A program made the translations under genes and the position numbers. Source: Palsa-504 sp963705835 (GTDB lineage: Bacteria; Actinomycetota; Actinomycetes; Streptosporangiales; Streptosporangiaceae). Taken from it: a stretch of DNA of 64,000 bases. How positions within the stretch are numbered: position 1 is the first letter of the stretch; every line of letters starts with the position of its first letter. This document shows positions 17,150-27,720 of the stretch, one piece after another. Below the pieces are notes generated by a model. It searched no databases. It saw nothing but the letters and a program-made list of their open reading frames with translations, and was not told the origin of the DNA. The DNA is taken from contig CAVPLC010000056.1 of assembly GCA_963705835.1 (NCBI GenBank), forward strand, positions 1 through 64,000, in the 5' to 3' direction.

Positions 17150-17404
17150 CTAGCCGAGAAGCTTGGCGACCGAGCCCGCGTAGCGGACCGCGCCCACGGA
17201 GACTTCCCTGACCGTCTCGTCGGTGACGGCCAGCGCCTCGGGCAGGCCGTCGAGCTCGCCGATGAGGGCGACCCCGCCGGCCAGGATGTTGTCGGTGGCG
17301 CCCCTGATCCGCTCCAGCGCCGCGAGCACGCGATTGAGCAGGAAGATGACGACGGGCAGGACCACCACCAGCAGAATCACGTTGCCGATCCACCACAGGA
17401 CCAT
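17150..17404 (-). CDS. Small single-TM protein 1 of the cox operon
   Basis: An 84-residue protein starting at the ATG at 17404, 11 nt after the repaired coxG stop. The apparent long reading frame joining it to coxG exists only because coxG is frameshifted. TM helix IGNVILLVVVLPVVIFLL at residues 6-23, followed by LERIRGATDNILAGGVALIGELDGLPEAL and a further helix. First of the five-gene run of small membrane proteins; probably translated from the same transcript as coxG. Confidence 0.7.
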   Translation of the reverse strand: MVLWWIGNVILLVVVLPVVIFLLNRVLAALERIRGATDNILAGGVALIGELDGLPEALAVTDETVREVSVGAVRYAGSVAKLLG

Positions 17405-17415
17405 GGTCGTTCTCC

Positions 17416-18004
17416 TCAGCTCGCGGCCTGATAGGGGAGGAAGAACCGGCGGAACACCCGGCTGAGGGCCATCAGCGCGGCCCGCAGGCCCAGGGTGAAG
17501 CCCTTGGCCGGGACAGCGGCGGCCGCCGCGATCTGCTCGGCGCGACTCCCCGCGCTCGATCCGCTCGATCCGGTCCTGCATGTTCGCGGAGAAGTCGCGC
17601 ATCAGCACGGCCGTGACGTCGCTGATCATCCCGCGGCCGTACTGCGCCGCCGCCCCCGACAGCTGCAGGTCCTGGACGACGTTGACCCTGGTGCCGCGGC
17701 CCGCGCGGGCCAGCGTGGCGGTCACGACCATGCTGGCCTGGCCCCGTCCCCTCTCGTCAGCGCCGCTGGCGTGCACGACGACGCGCTTGGCCGCCTCGTC
17801 GCGTTCGGTGATGTCGGCCGTGCCGGCGAACCGCAGCCGGACCGGCCCCATCCGGACGGCGACCGTGCCCTTGTACTTTTCGTCGCCGAGGTCCTCGGTC
17901 AGCTCCGCGCCCGGCAGGCACGCCGCGACCTGGGGGATGTTCTCGAAGAACAGCCAGACCTTCTCGACCGGCTCAGCGACCTCGAACTCGTTCTTGATCA
18001 GCAT
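17416..18004 (-). CDS. coxG: CO dehydrogenase accessory protein CoxG (SRPBCC fold), frameshifted
   Basis: Small SRPBCC/START-fold protein associated with CO dehydrogenase. The N-terminal 150 residues are typical: MLIKNEFEVAEPVEKVW, CLPGAEL, YKGTVAVRMGPV, DLQLSGAAAQYGRGMISDV. At 17548-17551 a GGGG run (minus strand) breaks the frame; removing one G restores RAEQIAAAAAVPAKG and a C-terminal helix ending FFLPYQAAS at the stop 17416-17418, giving about 195 residues. CoxG proteins anchor or dock the enzyme at the membrane, and recent work on mycobacterial CO dehydrogenase ties CoxG to menaquinone handling. The start overlaps the xdhC stop by 7 nt. Confidence 0.85.
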
Positions 18005-18920
18005 CGGGTCTCCCTGTTCAGGTAGGCACCGGGATCCTTCTCGAACGCCTGACGGCAGCCAGCGCCGCAGAAGTAGTAGTCGTTGCCATCCCAGGTCGCC
18101 GGCCGTCCCTCTGCGGTCACCGTCATCCCGCAGACCGGGTCGACCGCCTGGGCCTGCGGCGCCGTCGGCACCGCCCCCTGAAGCCCGTGAAGCGCGCCGG
18201 AGGCCCGCAACTGGACCAGCTCGGCCAGGATGGCCACGGCGATTTCCTGGTGCGTCGTCTTGCCCAGGTCCAGGCCGGCCGGCACCCGGACCCGGTCCAG
18301 GTCCTCCTGGGGCACGCCCCGGTCGGCCAGGTAGCCGAGCACGGTCGCCCCGCGGCGGCGCGACCCGACCAGGCCCAGGTAGGCAGGCCGGGCCGCCACG
18401 GCCCGCTCGAGCACGTCCTCGTCGTCGTGCCCCTGGGTGGCCACGACGATCATGGACCGCTCGTCCGCGCCGGCCGTCACGAGGTCCGGGCCGTTGACCA
18501 GGTCGGTCCGCCAGCCGAGCGCGCCGGCCAGGCTGGCGAGCGTGCGGGCCATCGGCGAGTTGCCCACGATCACCAGGTGCGGCACGGGCAGGACCGGCTC
18601 GATGTAGATTTCCAGCGCACCCTCGCTCTGGCAGGAGATGGGGATGACGGTCATGCCGTCCGGGACCGCCGCGCCGAACTGCTCCGGCGTGCCCAGCAGC
18701 AGCAGCCGGGCGCTCCCGTCGGCGATGACCCGCTGAGCCTCGCGGATCACCGCCGGCTCGGCGCAGGCGCCGCCGATCCAGCCGTGCAGCACGCCCTCGG
18801 CGGTGATGATCGCGCGCGCGCCCGGCTGACTCGACGATGGAGGCTGCCGCCAGACCACCGTCGCGAGCGCGAACGCCTGCCCGCTGCGGGAAAGCTCGGC
18901 CATCTCCTCCAGCAGTTCCA

Positions 18921-18921
<1 letters not shown>
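17998..18921 (-). CDS. XdhC/CoxI-family maturation protein with C-terminal YHS domain
   Basis: A 307-residue fusion. Residues 1 to about 245 are XdhC/CoxI-like: MELLEEMAELSRSGQAFALATVV, ending the first part with GGACAEPAVIREA, then a Rossmann-like second part with LVIVGNSPMARTLASLA and YLGLVGSRRRGATVL. These proteins bind and sulfurate the molybdenum cofactor for xanthine or CO dehydrogenases. The last 50 residues form a YHS domain, DPVCGMTVTAEG followed by FCGAGCRQAFEKDP, a metal-binding-type cysteine module also found in copper and heavy-metal proteins. The ATG overlaps the coxL TGA by one base. The fusion is uncommon and suggestive, since the CO dehydrogenase active site needs copper. Confidence 0.88.
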
Positions 18922-21311
<2,390 letters not shown>

Positions 21312-21312
21312 G

Positions 21313-21840
21313 TCATGCCCCCTGGGACCGGAGCTTGGCGGCCGCCCACAGCACCGATTTCACGATGTTCTGGTAGCCGGTGCAGCGGCACAGGTTGCCG
21401 GACAGCGCCCACCGGATGTCTTCCTCGGTGGGGTCGGGATTGGCGTCGAGCAGCGCCTTGGCCGCCATCATCATGCCCGGCGTGCAGAACCCGCACTGCA
21501 GCCCGTGCTCCTCCTTGAAGCCCTCCTGCAGCGGGTGCAGTTCGCTCGCGGTGGCCAGGCCCTCGACCGTGCTGATCTCGTGCCCGTCGGCCTGTACGGC
21601 CAGCATGGTGCAGGACTTAACGGGGCGGCCGTCGACCAGCACGGTGCACGCGCCGCAGTTGGTCGTGTCGCAGCCCATGTGGGTGCCGGTCAGGCTCAGC
21701 CCGCGGCGGATCAGGTGAGACAGCAGCAGCCGCGGCTCCACTTCGGCGATCTTCTTCTCGCCGTTGACCGTGAACTTGATCCGGCGTACCGGGATGTCGC
21801 TCGGCGCCTGACCCTCGGTGTCGTCGTAAACGATCGTCAT
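21313..21840 (-). CDS. coxS: CO dehydrogenase small subunit, two [2Fe-2S] clusters
   Basis: A 175-residue iron-sulfur subunit relaying electrons from CoxL to CoxM. The plant-type cluster motif (CDTTNCGACTVLVDGR, then KSC) and the C-terminal cluster motif (CGFCTPGMMMAA, then LCRCTGY) are complete. No signal peptide, as expected for a cytoplasmic enzyme on the inner membrane face. It lies between coxM and coxL with 1-nt gaps, so it is tightly co-translated. Confidence 0.96.
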   Translation of the reverse strand: MTIVYDDTEGQAPSDIPVRRIKFTVNGEKKIAEVEPRLLLSHLIRRGLSLTGTHMGCDTTNCGACTVLVDGRPVKSCTMLAVQADGHEISTVEGLATASELHPLQEGFKEEHGLQCGFCTPGMMMAAKALLDANPDPTEEDIRWALSGNLCRCTGYQNIVKSVLWAAAKLRSQGA

Positions 21841-21841
21841 G

Positions 21842-22717
21842 TCACGCCGCCCTTTCCGCCGTCGTGTCGGTGCGGCTCAGCAGGCGCACCACGAACGTAC
21901 GCACCATGTGACGCTTGTATTCGGCGCTGCCGCGGTGATCGGTCCTCGGACGCGCGGCCTGCGCCGCGAGATCGGCCGCCTGGGCGATGCGGTCCGGGGT
22001 CAGCGGCTGCCCGGTTAGCGCCTGGGCCGCCTCGGCGGCCGCGATGGTGGAGCCGCCCACCCCGGTCAGGGCGATGCCCGCCCTGGTCACGGTCTCCCCG
22101 CTCGTCTCGAGGGCGACCGCGACCCCGACGGTCGCGAAGTCGCCGACGCGGCGTTCCAGCTTGAGGTAGCCGCCGGACCGGGTGCCTTTTGCCGCCGGTA
22201 TCACCGCCTCCACCGCGATCTCGTCCGGTTCGAGGACGTTCTGGAACGGGCCGGTGACGAAGTCGGCGAGCGGGATCGAGCGCATGGCGCCCGGACCCCG
22301 GGCGATCACCGAGCCGCCGAGGGCCAGCACCACCGAGGCCCAGTCACCCTGCGGGTCGGCGTGGCACAGCGAGCCGACCAGGGTGCCCCGGTTGCGCACG
22401 ATGGGATCGGCGATCAGCGGCGCCGCCGACGCCATGGTCGGCTGGGTCGACTTGAGCAGGTCCGAGCGCTCCAGGTCGACGTGGCGGCACAGCGCGCCGA
22501 TGCGCAGGGTGCCGTCCGGGTCGGCCCGGTGGTAGTCCAGCCCCGGCACGTTGTTGATGTCGACGACCAGTTGCGGCGAGGCGAAGCGCAGTTTCATCAG
22601 CGGGACCAGGCTCTGGCCGCCGGCCAGGACCTTGGCGTCATCCCCGCCCTCATGCAGCATGCCGATCGCCTCGGCAAGCGAACGCGGCGCCTCGTACCGG
22701 AACCGCGACGGATACAT
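21842..22717 (-). CDS. coxM: CO dehydrogenase medium (FAD) subunit
   Basis: A 291-residue flavoprotein subunit that passes electrons to the quinone pool. The FAD-binding motif AGGQSLVPLMKLR is near residue 31, and the second motif, here GTLVGSLCHADPQGDW, lies near 112. The C-terminal CO dehydrogenase flavoprotein domain contains LTGVGGSTIAA. First structural gene of the cox operon; a 237-nt small gene lies 22 nt upstream. Confidence 0.95.
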   Translation of the reverse strand: MYPSRFRYEAPRSLAEAIGMLHEGGDDAKVLAGGQSLVPLMKLRFASPQLVVDINNVPGLDYHRADPDGTLRIGALCRHVDLERSDLLKSTQPTMASAAPLIADPIVRNRGTLVGSLCHADPQGDWASVVLALGGSVIARGPGAMRSIPLADFVTGPFQNVLEPDEIAVEAVIPAAKGTRSGGYLKLERRVGDFATVGVAVALETSGETVTRAGIALTGVGGSTIAAAEAAQALTGQPLTPDRIAQAADLAAQAARPRTDHRGSAEYKRHMVRTFVVRLLSRTDTTAERAA

Positions 22718-22739
22718 AGATCCTCCTAGGAGACGGGGA

Positions 22740-22976
22740 CTACGGCTTCGATTCCGGGTCGGGGACGGCCACAGGGAGCGACTCGTAGTCAGGATCCGGT
22801 CGCGGCTCCTGATGCGGCGGCCACGGTCCCGCGACGGGCTGGCCGGCCACCTTGAGGTAGTCGATCAGCTCCGGCCAGGCCCAGACGGTAGGGCTCTTGC
22901 CCGTTTTCGGGGCGTGCTCGATCAGCTCGTAGAGCCGCGGGTTACCGCGGCTGTGCCCGTCGGATTCAATTCGCAT
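22740..22976 (-). CDS. Small hypothetical protein upstream of coxM
   Basis: Seventy-eight residues from the ATG at 22976 (MRIESDGHSRGNP), or 90 from the ATG at 23012. Soluble and proline-rich, with the C-terminal half PWPPHQEPRPDPDYE. Not recognised. Placed 22 nt before coxM on the same strand and after a strong hairpin, so it is probably the first gene of the cox transcript. Confidence 0.5.
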   Translation of the reverse strand: MRIESDGHSRGNPRLYELIEHAPKTGKSPTVWAWPELIDYLKVAGQPVAGPWPPHQEPRPDPDYESLPVAVPDPESKP

Positions 22977-23042
22977 ACTGTATGCTCCCGCGACTGGACA
23001 GCTTTCACTCATGGCCGTCAGTTATGACGCGTCAAAATGATC

Positions 23043-23107
23043 CGCCCGCCGGCGCCGCCCCCGCAATACGCGAATAAGCTGTTGCTTAAGGGGTGCGGTG
23101 GCGGGCG
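23043..23107 (-). terminator. Hairpin terminator between the LysR gene and the cox operon
   Basis: CGCCCGCC at 23043-23050 pairs with GGCGGGCG at 23100-23107, with more G:C pairs inside (a C-run against GGGG) and an apical TAAGC-TGTT-GCTTA stem. T-runs follow on both strands (GATCATTTT on minus, GTTTTAG on plus). It begins just past the LysR stop at 23119 and ends before the 22976 gene, so it separates the two transcripts. Confidence 0.65.
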
Positions 23108-23118
23108 TTTTAGCTGGT

Positions 23119-24075
23119 CTAACTCCAGATCGTCACGTATACCGGCGGTCGGAAACGTGACGGCGGGACCCCGCCGGCCGGCGAGCGCATCAGATGCATG
23201 GCCTCCGGCGTGCCCAGGTAGCGGCGGAACGAGCTGGCCGCCGTGCTCTGGTGCTGGCGTTCCAGCAGGGTGACGTGCCAGCAGGCGTCCATCCGGCACC
23301 CGGGATGGTCGACGCGGGACAGCTCGCCGCGGCGCAGCTGCTGGGCGACCAGGTGCTCGACCGCGGGCGCGACCCCGGTGCCGTCGGCCGCGGCCGCCCA
23401 GGCGGCGGTCTGGTTGGGAAACACCCTGATGTGGTCCTCGGGAATGCCGAGGCCGGAGAGCATCTGGCCGGTCTCGCTGTCCGGATCGGTGCCGGAGGAA
23501 TCCACGAACCACAGCCACTGGCGGGGACCCCCCCGCAGCCGCGGCTGGCCGGCCGTCACGACCACGAGCCGGTACCGGAAGATGGGCTCGGTCACCAGGG
23601 CCAGGGCCGGGTCGTCCGGCAGGGTCCGCGGGTCGGTGCCGATGGCCACGTCCGCGAGCCGGTTGGCGATCAGGACGTTCATCTCCTTGGTCGCCGCGAC
23701 GCCGGCCGAGACCTCGACCGACCCGGCGAAACGCTTGGTGAAGGCCTCGGTCAGCGGGCTGATCACGAACTCGGCGATGGTGGACGTGGACACCACCCTG
23801 AGCTGCTCGGGCGCACCCTGCGCGGCCCGGACGGCGGCGTGGGCCTCGGCGCCGAGCACGACGATCTGCGACGCGGTAGCGAGCAACCGGGAGCCGCCCG
23901 CGGTCAGCGTCATGCCGACCGGCCCTCGGGTGACGAGTTGATCGCCCAGGTGCAGGCGGAGGGCGGACAGGGCCTGGGACACGGCAGATTCGCTGACGCC
24001 GAGCGCATTGGCGGCGGCGGTTACCGAGCCTAGCCGGGCCACCAGAACGAACGCGTTCAGCTGGGTAAGGGTCAT
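23119..24075 (-). CDS. LysR-family transcriptional regulator
   Basis: A 318-residue LTTR. The N-terminal winged HTH (MTLTQLNAFVLVARLGSVTAAANALGVSESAVSQALSALR) is complete; the ATG at 24075 is chosen because it starts exactly at the family N-terminus. The effector domain follows (RVVSTSTIAEFVISPL, VAIGTDPRTLP). LysR genes are frequent beside CO dehydrogenase operons, so it may sense CO-related metabolism or control the downstream cox genes. It lies between the cox and men operons on the same strand as both. Confidence 0.9.
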   Translation of the reverse strand: MTLTQLNAFVLVARLGSVTAAANALGVSESAVSQALSALRLHLGDQLVTRGPVGMTLTAGGSRLLATASQIVVLGAEAHAAVRAAQGAPEQLRVVSTSTIAEFVISPLTEAFTKRFAGSVEVSAGVAATKEMNVLIANRLADVAIGTDPRTLPDDPALALVTEPIFRYRLVVVTAGQPRLRGGPRQWLWFVDSSGTDPDSETGQMLSGLGIPEDHIRVFPNQTAAWAAAADGTGVAPAVEHLVAQQLRRGELSRVDHPGCRMDACWHVTLLERQHQSTAASSFRRYLGTPEAMHLMRSPAGGVPPSRFRPPVYVTIWS

Positions 24076-24117
24076 CGCACTGCCAATTATCATCCACCCG
24101 CAGCGTGATATGGCCCT

Positions 24118-25883
24118 TCACAACGCGGTGCGGACGGCCGCGGCCGCCACCTGGCGCAGCCGGTCGCGCAGCGCGGCGCCCTCGGCGCGGTCGGTCTGCG
24201 CCTCGACGATCCGCAGGCCCGTGCCCGGCAGCGCCTTGTCCAGGTCCTCCGGCTGCTCGAGACGCTGATAGGGCAGGCCGAACGCGGCGGTCAGCTGGTC
24301 CAGGCCGGCCCGATGCGGGGTCCCGAACAGCCGCTCGAACGACCCTGTGAAGGCGGCCTGCTCCAGGGTGGAGAAGATGCCCCCGCCGTCGTTGTTGACC
24401 ACGATCAGGCACAGGTCGGGCCGCGGCTCGTCCGGCCCCAGGGCCAGGCCCGCCGCGTCGTGCAGGAAGGCCAGGTCGCCGACCAGGGCGAACGCCGGGC
24501 CGCCGTGAGCCAGCGCGGCACCGATCGCCGCCGACACGGTACCGTCGATGCCGCTGGCGCCCCGGCTGGCCATGATCCGCAGGTCGGCCCGGGGAACACC
24601 ATGAAAATCAATATCCCGAACGGGCATGCTGGAACCGGTCCACAACAACGTGTCTTCCGGCACACCCAGGACCAGGTCCCTGGCCAGCCGCGGCTCGGTC
24701 ACGCTCTCGCCCTGATCGAGAACGGCATCCACCGCCCGGCGCGCCGCATCGTCGGCCCGGCGCCACTCCCGCAGCCAGGCCGTGGCCCCGGGCAGCCCGC
24801 TGAGCCGCAGGCCGGCCGCGACGTCGGTGGCGGCCCGCTGCGGGTCCGCCCAGCGCCCGGGACCCTGCCCGATAACCACGTGCCGGCCGCCGGCCCGCCC
24901 AGGAAGGCGCCCTGCGCACGGGACAGGCCCGGGCGGCCCGCCGACACCAGGACGTCGGGCCGGTGCCCGGCCACGAACTCCGGCGTCGCGAGCAGGTACT
25001 GGTAGGCCGGAAGGGCGTTCGGCCCCCGCCGGGCGCCGGACGACGGCTCCGCGAGTACCGGCCATCCCGCCTGCTCGGCCAGCTGGACCAGGGCCGCCGC
25101 GTCGTAGTCGCCGTCGCCGCAGACCACCACGCCGCGTTCGGTCCAGGGCAGCTCTATTTCCCCCGGGGGGCGACCCCCCCGGTGACCCCCCCGATCCTGG
25201 GGGGACTGCCCGTCCCCCCAGACCCCCCTTGCCCGTCCCCGCCCTGGGGACCCATGAAACCGGGTCCAGGGGGAACCGTCCGGGCGGCCGTCCAGGGACT
25301 CGGGCCAGCCCTGCTCAGCGGCACCGGGAAGCTCCGGGGTGAGCGGGTCACGCAAGGCGAGGTTGAGGTGGACAGGTCCGGGCAAGCCGCCCGCGCTGCC
25401 CGTCGCCTGTGCCCACGCCTGGCAGGCCAGCGAGCGCCAGTACGCGGCTGCTCCGGGCCGTGGTTCTGGCACGCCGGCCTCGCAGAACCAGCGCACCGCG
25501 CCGCCGAACAGCTTGATCTGGTCGATGGCCTGGTTAGCGCCGGCGCTCCTGAGCTCGGGCGGCCGGTCGGCGGTGAGCGCCAGCAGCGGCACGCCGGACT
25601 CATCGGCCTCGATGACCGCGGGATGGAAGTTGGCCGCCGCCGTGCCCGAGGTGCACAGCACCGCTGCCGGGCGCCGGCTCGCCTTGGCCAGGCCGAGGGC
25701 GGTAAACGACGCGGAGCGCTCGTCGATCCTGACGTGCAGCCGCACCCTGCCCTGCCGCTCCAGGTCGAAGAACGCCATGGCCAGCGGCGTGCTCCGCGAT
25801 CCAGGGGCGATCACGACCTCGCGCAGCCCGCAGCGGGCCAGCTCGTCGCAGAACGCGATGCCGAACGCGGTGGACGGGTTCAC
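24118..25883 (-). CDS. menD: MenD (SEPHCHC synthase), with repeat insert and a frameshift
   Basis: Thiamine-diphosphate enzyme joining isochorismate and 2-oxoglutarate in menaquinone synthesis. The GTG start at 25883 overlaps the menC stop. The N-terminal PYR domain is clear (NPSTAFGIAFCDELARCGLREVVIAPGSRSTPLA, LCTSGTAAANFHPAV) and the C-terminal PP domain with the ThDP motif is present (LVGDLAFLHDAAGL, VNNDGGGIFS). Two lesions: a segment of about 35 codons of G-run-rich repeat (about 25158-25262) lies in the inter-domain region with the frame kept, and a frame change near 24891-24900 (apparent loss of one base in GGGCGGGCCGGC) splits the gene. Repaired, it would be a little longer than usual MenD. 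Confidence 0.87.
25158..25262. repeat. G-run-rich repeat inside menD (frame stays open)
   Basis: On the menD coding strand this carries CAAGGGGGGTCTGGGGGGA, then AGTCCCCCC, then G7-TCACC-G7-TCGCC. The last block is identical to one in menE and the first is shared over 19 nt. The encoded segment (RFHGSPGRGRARGVWGDG and on to GGRPPG) has no counterpart in ordinary MenD proteins and sits between SPWT and ELPWTERG. Boundaries are approximate. Confidence 0.75.
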
Positions 25884-26854
25884 CGGTGAAGCTCCGCGGC
25901 CGGATGCACGTCATCAAGGAACCGCGCTGCCGCGGCGGCCCGGGCTCGCCACGGGGCCGGGTCGGTCGCGAAGCGCGCCAGCGCCTCCGGGTCGACGGCG
26001 GGACGCCGGACCGCCAGCTCACCCTGGTCGGGCACCAGCGGCTCGGCCGTCACGTCCCCGGCCAGCAGCGACATGGTGCCCAGGCCGCAGGCATAGGGCA
26101 GCTCGGGCAGCGCGGCGGCCAGTGCCACCCCGGCGGCGAGCCCGACCGAGGTGTCGACCGCGCTGGATACCACGACGGGCAGGCCGCAGGCCTCCGCAAC
26201 CCGCAGGGCGGCCCGCACGCCGCCGAGCGGCTGGACCTTCAGCACCACGATGTCGGCCGCGCCCGCGGCCCGGACCCGCAGCGGGTCCTCGGCCCGGCGG
26301 ATGGACTCGTCGGCGGCGACCGGGATGTCGATATGTCGACGGAGCTCGGCGAGCTCATCCAGGGTGGCGCAGGGCTGCTCGGCGTACTCGAGCCCGGACG
26401 CCGCCAGCCGGCGCAGCATGCGCGCTGCCTGGCCGACCTGCCAGCCGCCGTTGGCGTCGACCCGGATCCGGCCCGCGGGCCCGAGCGCCTCGCGGACCGC
26501 CTCGACCCGCTCGATGTCCGCCGCCTCGTCCTGGCCGCGCTCGGCCACCTTGACCTTCGCGGTCCGGCACCCCGACCCGGCCACGATCGCCATGGCCTGC
26601 TCGGGTCCGACCGCGGGAACGGTCACGTTGACCGGGATCCGGTCCCTGACCGGCGCGGGCCAGTCCCGCGTCGCCGATTCAACGGCGCTGGCCAGCCAGC
26701 GCGCGCACTCCCGCGGTCCGTAGTCGGCGAACGGCGAGAACTCCCCCCACCCGGCCGGCCCCTCGATCAGCGCCCCCTCCCGCACCGTGACCCCCCGGAA
26801 CCTGACCGGCATCGGGATCGCGAACGCCCGCAACCCCGCCCAGTCCGCGGTCAT
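25880..26854 (-). CDS. menC: o-Succinylbenzoate synthase
   Basis: Enolase-superfamily enzyme dehydrating SHCHC to o-succinylbenzoate. It has 324 residues from the ATG at 26854, which overlaps the menB stop (ATGA); the longer frame to 27292 is menB antisense-frame noise. Barrel motifs: TAKVKVAE with the catalytic lysine pair (KVK), RVDANGGW and EQPC (metal ligands), AADESI, and VLKVQPLGG with the second catalytic Lys. It is translationally coupled to menB upstream and menD downstream. Confidence 0.93.
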   Translation of the reverse strand: MTADWAGLRAFAIPMPVRFRGVTVREGALIEGPAGWGEFSPFADYGPRECARWLASAVESATRDWPAPVRDRIPVNVTVPAVGPEQAMAIVAGSGCRTAKVKVAERGQDEAADIERVEAVREALGPAGRIRVDANGGWQVGQAARMLRRLAASGLEYAEQPCATLDELAELRRHIDIPVAADESIRRAEDPLRVRAAGAADIVVLKVQPLGGVRAALRVAEACGLPVVVSSAVDTSVGLAAGVALAAALPELPYACGLGTMSLLAGDVTAEPLVPDQGELAVRRPAVDPEALARFATDPAPWRARAAAAARFLDDVHPAAELHR

Positions 26855-27681
26855 GGGCGCCTGGGGAACCGGGCGAAGTCGGGCTCGCGCTTCTCCTTGT
26901 AGGCGTCCCGGCCCTCCTGGGCCTCTTCGCTCATGTAATAGATCATGGTGGCGTCGCCGGCGAACTGCTGCATGCCCGCGGCCCCGTCGGTGACCGCGTT
27001 GAGCGCGCCCTTGAGCATGCGCAGCGCCAGCGGAGACTTGGCCAGCAGCTCGCGAGCCCAGGTGATGGTCTCCTTCTCCAGTTCGGCCAGCGGGACGACG
27101 GCGTTGACCAGGCCCATGTCGAAGGCTTGCTGCGCGTCGTACTGGCGGCACAGGTACCAGATCTCGCGCGCCCTCTTCAGGCCGACGGTGGCGGCGAGCA
27201 GCCAGGATCCGTAGCCTCCGTCGAACGAGCCCACCTTCGGGCCGGTCTGGCCGAAGATCGCGTTGTCCGCGGCGATGGTCAGGTCGCAGCACACGTGCAG
27301 CACGTGCCCGCCGCCGATGGCGTAACCGGCCACCATGGCGATCACCGGCTTGGGCGTCCGCCGGATCTGGACCTGCAGGTCGAGCACGTTGAGCCGGCCC
27401 ACGCCGTGATCGTCGACGTAACCATCGTCACCGCGGATCCTCTGGTCTCCGCCGGAGCAGAACGCCTTGTCGCCCGCTCCGGTGAGAATGATCACACCGA
27501 TGCCGGGGTCGTCCCTGGCCATGTTGAACGCGTTCGAAAGCTCGAAGAGAGTCGTCGGCCGGAACGCGTTGCGGACTTCGGGCCGATTGATGGTGATCTT
27601 CGCGATGCCCTCAGCCGTGTCGTACCAGATGTCGGAGTAGTCTTTCCCTGGTTCCGGACCAGACCGCTGCCATTCGATCAC
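26851..27681 (-). CDS. menB: 1,4-Dihydroxy-2-naphthoyl-CoA synthase
   Basis: Crotonase-fold enzyme closing the naphthoquinone ring from o-succinylbenzoyl-CoA. It has 276 residues with a GTG start at 27681 and an AGGAGG Shine-Dalgarno. Motifs: SGGDQRIRG, AGYAIGGGHVLHVCCDLTIAAD (oxyanion hole), QTGPKVGSFDGGYGS and the C-terminal REKREPDFARFPR. First gene of menB-menC-menD; diverges from menE across only 39 nt. Confidence 0.95.
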   Translation of the reverse strand: MIEWQRSGPEPGKDYSDIWYDTAEGIAKITINRPEVRNAFRPTTLFELSNAFNMARDDPGIGVIILTGAGDKAFCSGGDQRIRGDDGYVDDHGVGRLNVLDLQVQIRRTPKPVIAMVAGYAIGGGHVLHVCCDLTIAADNAIFGQTGPKVGSFDGGYGSWLLAATVGLKRAREIWYLCRQYDAQQAFDMGLVNAVVPLAELEKETITWARELLAKSPLALRMLKGALNAVTDGAAGMQQFAGDATMIYYMSEEAQEGRDAYKEKREPDFARFPRRP

Positions 27682-27720
27682 TCGTAACCTCCTCAGTTCC
27701 GGGATCTAACCTTAACGATC
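27682..27720. promoter_or_regulatory. 39-bp divergent menB/menE promoter interval
   Basis: The only non-coding DNA between menB (minus) and menE (plus). It holds the menB Shine-Dalgarno on the minus strand and TAACCTTAACGATC directly before the menE GTG. No Shine-Dalgarno is visible for menE, so menE may be leaderless with a -10-like TAACCT close to the start codon. Confidence 0.4.

Noticed and set aside
17150..18004. A single 284-residue coxG product fused to a membrane protein
   Set aside because: The join exists only through a frameshift; the repaired coxG frame has its own stop at 17416 and the downstream gene has its own ATG.
23519..23540. Run GACCCCCCC in the LysR gene as another copy of the men repeat
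   Set aside because: Only a short C-run matches; neither of the two shared cores is present and the encoded LRGGPRQW fits a normal LysR loop.
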